Source: Fasciola hepatica
Taxonomy: Eukaryota > Platyhelminthes > Trematoda > Plagiorchiida > Fasciolidae
DNA length: 64,000 nucleotides
NCBI GenBank assembly: GCA_948099385.1
Contig: CANUEZ040000107.1
Location: 930,001-994,000, forward strand
Direction of reading: 5' to 3'
The position numbers and the translations under genes were made by a program. The notes below the pieces were generated by a model. The model did no database searches. It was not told where the DNA came from and was given only the letters and a program-made list of their open reading frames with translations. This document shows, in pieces, positions 60,001 to 64,000 of the stretch. Each line of letters begins with the position of its first letter. Within the stretch, counting starts at the first letter, position 1.

Positions 60001-60501
60001 TGACGAAGTAGGACGTGCTAGACTTCCGGGTTATTGTCCACGGGATCTGCCTACCGATTGGCTGGAAATAAAGAGTAACATGGCTAGGTGTCGCGGCCAG
60101 TGGCATAGTTGCATTCGAGGTTATTTTCACCAGGATTTCCGTTTATTATTTTGTTTTCGGCTCTTTTTCACCTCATGCTTGTGTTGTTTTTGCCCTTAAT
60201 TGGACGATGCAGGAAGGTTGCCATCGAAACTAGAGCACAGAAGGGCGAGGTTGATGGTTGACTGAACTGAACTGAACGCTCGCCAGTCGCAGTTCCCATA
60301 AAAATAGAAAAATTATTCTCACTGTTTCAGCACTTTATTGGATCTTAACGATTACTTGTCCACGTGTGGTAGTGACCCCCGTTTATATGGGTAATACCAA
60401 CATCATATGATATGATTTACTTTTTTAATGTCGGTTACCAATTAGTTGTCGTGCACCGATAAAATAGACAGTAATCATTCACCGTTTCCCCGACCGCACA
60501 G
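57032..60501. other. 3.5-kb intron with the longest RTE copy
   Basis: Splits the zinc-binding Cys pairs. It contains an RTE element at about 57900-60277. The first 870 bp and the last 220 bp show nothing recognisable. Confidence 0.75.
57900..60277 (+). mobile_element. RTE-type LINE, copy B (longest, broken)
   Basis: Retains part of the endonuclease: RLCAVRLDDSVRVNRN, DYFYRDLSQLLRSV and, in another frame, VIAGDFNVQVGRFG. It then reads LLLDDNRKFAFQAKLPMQIA, a degraded RT, and the C-terminal RLSMKDRVYSVAVRSLHLCG, SETWPISVEDRRRLFVFDHR. The tail reads ctgaactgaactgaac. Much of the RT core between about 59260 and 59330 is deleted or degraded. Non-functional. Confidence 0.92.
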
Positions 60502-60808
60502 TTACGATCGTGAGGAAGTGTTTAGTGCAATCAATTTGGCTGTACGTGTGCACGATTTGCAAGAAGCATTGAACCAATTTGTTCGTGGGGAGGTTTTGGA
60601 CGGAGACAATGCGTACTATTGTGAGCGATGTCACGTGAAACGTCGCACAGTGAAACGCATGTCTGTACACACTTTACCGCCGGTTCTCTGTTTGCATTTG
60701 AAGCGATTCGACTTCGACTGGGATCGTCAAGTACCTGTCAAGTTCTCGGATCACTTCACTTTTCCACGTCAACTAGATATGAGCCCTTATATGGCCGATT
60801 CAATTCAG
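60502..60808 (+). CDS. USP24: USP24 exon 24 of window (second zinc-ribbon CxxC, beta core)
   Basis: A 307-nt exon; two bases from exon 23 complete Arg. It ends in phase 0 at gtaaac. The peptide YDREEVFSAINLAVRV, LNQFVRGEVLDGDNAYYCER and CHVKRRTVKRM matches human 'YEREEAFMALNLGVTS', 'LDQFVRGEVLEGSNAYYCEK' and 'CKEKRITVKRT'. CERC is the second zinc-binding pair. LPPVLCLHLKRFDFDW is the usual USP 'P..L..HLKRF' strand. RQLDMSPYM corresponds to 'MLNMEPY'. Confidence 0.98.
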
Positions 60809-62972
60809 GTAAACTTAGCATTTTTAAGTTTTGCATGCTCTGCTTACTTTCTCTTACGCAGAAAAGCGAGATGGGGTAGTGCCGTGTTCATTCGAACCAC
60901 AGATGAAAACGTGCATAAGTGCACACAGATATTTTTAAAAAATTTCCACTTTTGGTTAAAATAATGTTCGTTCCATTCGATATACGCAGGTATCTCCTGA
61001 CTCCTAAGTCAACTGACAGATTACGCGAGAGCAACTGTTTGAATGGGATTTGATGTGGAACCATGTAGTAGTTCGTAGCAAGCGGAATTCGCCAACCATA
61101 AATGCATAAGTGCTTACCGGAGATTCCGGCGGCTGTTATTAAACAACCGTATTGTACCCTATTTCTTCTCGATCATGTGTCTTCAGATGTTGGTACTTTC
61201 ATAACGTTGATCGTGCGTTCATGTTATCAAATGGCGTACGCCGTGTACCATTCTTTTTTCAGTTGATCAATAATGCGTATCTTACAGGGTCTGTGAGAGT
61301 CCTAGGGGTTTTGAATAGTAGCGTTTTTCGTAGTTCCGGTAGAAAGTTTTCTAGGGCCTCGGATCGCTCTGAGCTTGGCGTTTAGGTCGCAAGTATTTCA
61401 TCACCAGCCGACTTGACATCATCAGTGCGCAGATGAAAGTATGTGAAAGCCACTTGACGAAATCCCATCAGCAAATAGGTTCTGTGAGATTGGAGTATTT
61501 GATGCAGCGGTCATTCCATATTTCTGTGTGATTAGGATTCCCAAGAGGGGAAATTGACTTTTTGTTCAGCCTCGTGAATCACAGGCACATGGAAGAGATC
61601 GGTTGGACTGCAGCAGTCACACACACAGCATTCAGGTTTTAATTAGCAAAAAACAATAATTAGTTCAATCCGAGAGCTTATACTAACTATCACGGAATCG
61701 GAAATCCCCCTGAAAACACGTCGTTGACGAGGCTGCAGTCCGTATTCTTTCGCACCATTGACAGGGTGTTTTGTTAAATCTACCCAATGATGAGGTTCGC
61801 AGTCATCACGCATGTGTCCATAAACCAATCAGTCCTTCGCACGCCACGGTTCACATCGACCACTGACAGACAACCTACTGCCTGCCCTTCACACCCAGCC
61901 ACCAATTAATCAGACGTATGAAACACTAATCTGACTTGTCCAATCGCATCTGCACATCACACTGGGAAATCAGTAACAAAGCCATATGTGTTTACGTATT
62001 CCCTGCCTCGTGCTATATAAAGTACTTATTTCAGTTACACTTGAATACAGTTTCTGCACTTGTTCATGGTTACTTCCCGTTGTGATCGGACGATCGAGGA
62101 GTCATTGACCGGGGATAATCCCGAGGTTTGCACGCCGGCACAACAAATTTTCTTGAACTTGGATGTCTCGCTGTCGCGAATATTGAACCATTAATTGCCG
62201 TACTTAACCGTTACAGGCGTGAACTCAACCGATTACTCATCCTCCACCACGTAAGAACACAACCAAAAAGCAGCCTCGCCTACTAACAGTGACGTCAATC
62301 GGACGATTTTGTGGATTCAAACAACAGCTGTACTTGGATCATACTTTTTTTAAATTGTAATAGTGCGATAGCTGTTCTCATACAAAACCGGGCGCTTGAG
62401 TGTTGGCAACCATATAGGCTGCTGCTGTTAGATATTCCCAACGGTTTTTGCTCGTCAGCAGCGAAAACATATTGCCGAAGTTTACTGATAACGTTGAAGT
62501 TATATACATAGATGATACTGAAAATGTTCATTGGTCGAGAAATGTCTGTCTGTTACAGTGTACCACTGATCATGACCTCCGGTCTTGCCGCTGAATCAAC
62601 TAGTCCATTACATCTATCTTTTCATTATTTTCATTCAATGGCCCGTGTAATACGGTGGTTAACATTTCTGTGCACAAGCTTCTGCTTCATTGTATGACAA
62701 AGATAAGCGATTCATAAATGTCAAGCCGTAACATCGATATTATTGAATTCCGTTCCACTATATTGCTTTTGTTTGTGACAACAGTTTACTTTTTTAACTG
62801 TCAAATGGTTTCCACAGCACAGCTTTGGGATGTTTCCGGTGGGTTTCCAGTAGTGTATTTTCCGAATATTAACTTCTGTCGACTGTAGTCAGAAGTACCA
62901 GCAGTTAGCAAATGTCAGTACTTTGACACACTTCCTGGATAACTAATTTAGATTTTGTTTTCCAACTTTCAG
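60809..62972. other. Intron with a fragment related to the fold-back element
   Basis: The stretch gatcgctctgagcttggcg near 61354 resembles one arm of the palindrome at 9975-10040. Nothing else was recognised in 2.2 kb. Confidence 0.6.
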
Positions 62973-63086
62973 AAATTGCGACCAGAAGCTTTTTTTTCAC
63001 CGAGTTCTTCTACTACATCGTTGTTGCAACGCGAAGCTAGGTTCATGGCACCGTCGACTGGTAAAAAGAAATTCCATTTGTCTGAC
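62973..63086 (+). CDS. USP24: USP24 exon 25 of window (insert before His box)
   Basis: Thirty-eight codons, phase 0/0, acceptor aactttcag, donor gtaagc. KLRPEAFFSPSSSTTSLLQR and KKKFHLSD fall where human USP24 has a Ser/Gly-rich insert ending 'PRKKVALTENYELVGVIVHS'. The catalytic His box should begin in the next exon, outside the window. Confidence 0.87.
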
Positions 63087-64000
63087 GTAAGCCCTCTGTA
63101 TGGCTGTCCATTGGTTTTTTCATCTACGAGAATTCGATAATCCTCAATATTGTTTTCCTATTCTCACTATTAGAAGTAGAGTAGTCACTACTTTTCGCGG
63201 TTATATCAAAGGTCATTTTATTCCATCACTTTTTTCAACATTGTGGGTTGTTTTTAACAGTCGAATTACACTGAGCAGCGTTTGGGGGTTAAAATATGTG
63301 TTACTTCTGCTGGTCCGGGATCTGAAGTCGGATGTATTTGACCGTAAAGACAACGGCTCAGGATCACACGCACGCAAGGACACCGATTAGTAAATGATCA
63401 CATTCGGGGTAACACACGTGACCACGGAAACGAAACTGAATGCGGAAAGCAGTTCGAAAATCGATGTGGTGCATTATTAGAGGAGCAGCGCTGTTCCGAA
63501 TGAGGTTGCACGTAGGCAATCTGCAAAATCACAAGAAGAAACGCTCAGTAAGTCTATCAACAAGATCTTGCAATGTAATGAGCAGGCTGTAACCTACCCT
63601 CGTGGTCTGGTAAATGAACAAATCCATTGACGAAGGTGTTCTCAGCTTGATCACATCGCCAGTTACTCGTTCCAGCCCACAGTCAAACTACTGTTTTGCT
63701 AGAAAACATAGGAAGTTGTTTGTGTGCAGTTTGGCTGAATGGTTCTGTGTATGTCAACAGGAACAAACAGACTGAAGCGCCGATGTTAGTACATTGCAGC
63801 GGAGATCAGGGCTGGGTTGGTCCAACACCCAACCTCACAGCACCAGGAGTGACGATAAACCCGGTAGATAAGTTCTGTTATTTAGGCAGCTACGTTTCAC
63901 CCGGATATTCGATACCAGATGAAATGTTGTCTCGTATGGAGAAGGAGCGTTTGGAATTTTCCAAATTCAAACATCTGTGGCGTCAAACTGACATCCGCTT
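63087..64000. other. Start of next intron, ending inside an RTE copy
   Basis: About 630 bp without recognisable features are followed by the RTE copy that runs off the end of the window. Confidence 0.65.
63720..64000 (+). mobile_element. RTE-type LINE, copy D, internally deleted, cut by window end
   Basis: Begins with the endonuclease piece CAVWLNGSVYVNRNK (matching CAVRLDDSVRVNRNR in copy B) and jumps directly to the C-terminal part VGPTPNLTAPGV, KFCYLGSYVSPGYSIPDEML and FKHLWRQTDIR. Most of the endonuclease and the entire reverse-transcriptase core are missing between the two pieces. Confidence 0.88.

Noticed and set aside
51767..60808. Assignment to USP9X/FAF instead of USP24
   Set aside because: GLRNGGATCYMN, MQPGLPEALLS, QFVRGEV and YYCE match USP24 better than the USP9X versions as I remember them. 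A phylogeny would be decisive.

Overview
The window is eukaryotic DNA from a flatworm, most likely a digenean fluke. Nearly all coding signal belongs to one plus-strand gene split over at least 25 exons with GT..AG introns. The transposon content (Penelope-like, RTE-like and CR1-like retroelements, and a tRNA-derived SINE with a hammerhead-like core) fits trematode genomes. I cannot name the species.

The gene is an orthologue of the deubiquitinase USP24. The window holds an internal piece of about 2,520 codons. Twenty-five exons with compatible phases run from 971 to 63086. They cover the large helical N-terminal region (971-24840), a ubiquitin-like segment broken by low-complexity inserts (26401-29793), more helical scaffold (30798-49898) and most of the catalytic USP domain (51767-63086). 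The catalytic Cys lies in GATCYMN at 51860-51862 and the two zinc-ribbon CxxC pairs are in the exons at 56949-57031 and 60502-60808. The start codon, N-terminus, catalytic His box and C-terminus lie outside the window. Exon homology was judged by eye against remembered human USP24; no alignment was run.

The introns carry the rest. Intron 17299-23362 holds two small inverted-repeat elements, a minus-strand RTE fragment, and a Penelope-like element (PLE) arranged as a palindrome of two 0.8-kb arms around a decayed reverse-transcriptase core. Intron 31228-39881 holds two CR1-like copies and a PLE interrupted by a nested RTE element. Intron 40896-45647 holds a tRNA-like sequence and another PLE copy. 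Intron 51983-56563 holds a third PLE next to a (TA)n tract and a short direct repeat of its own 5' end. Intron 57032-60501 holds the longest RTE copy, and the window ends inside an internally deleted RTE copy. At least four copies of a tRNA-derived SINE are scattered through introns, and three (TA)n tracts of 74-121 bp are present.

No second host gene, rRNA gene, CRISPR array or operon was seen. The best leads are the palindromic PLE (a possible source of intronic long-hairpin RNA), the hammerhead-like SINE family, and a phase-preserving exon candidate at 12518-12619 that would insert a membrane-like helix into the USP24 scaffold.
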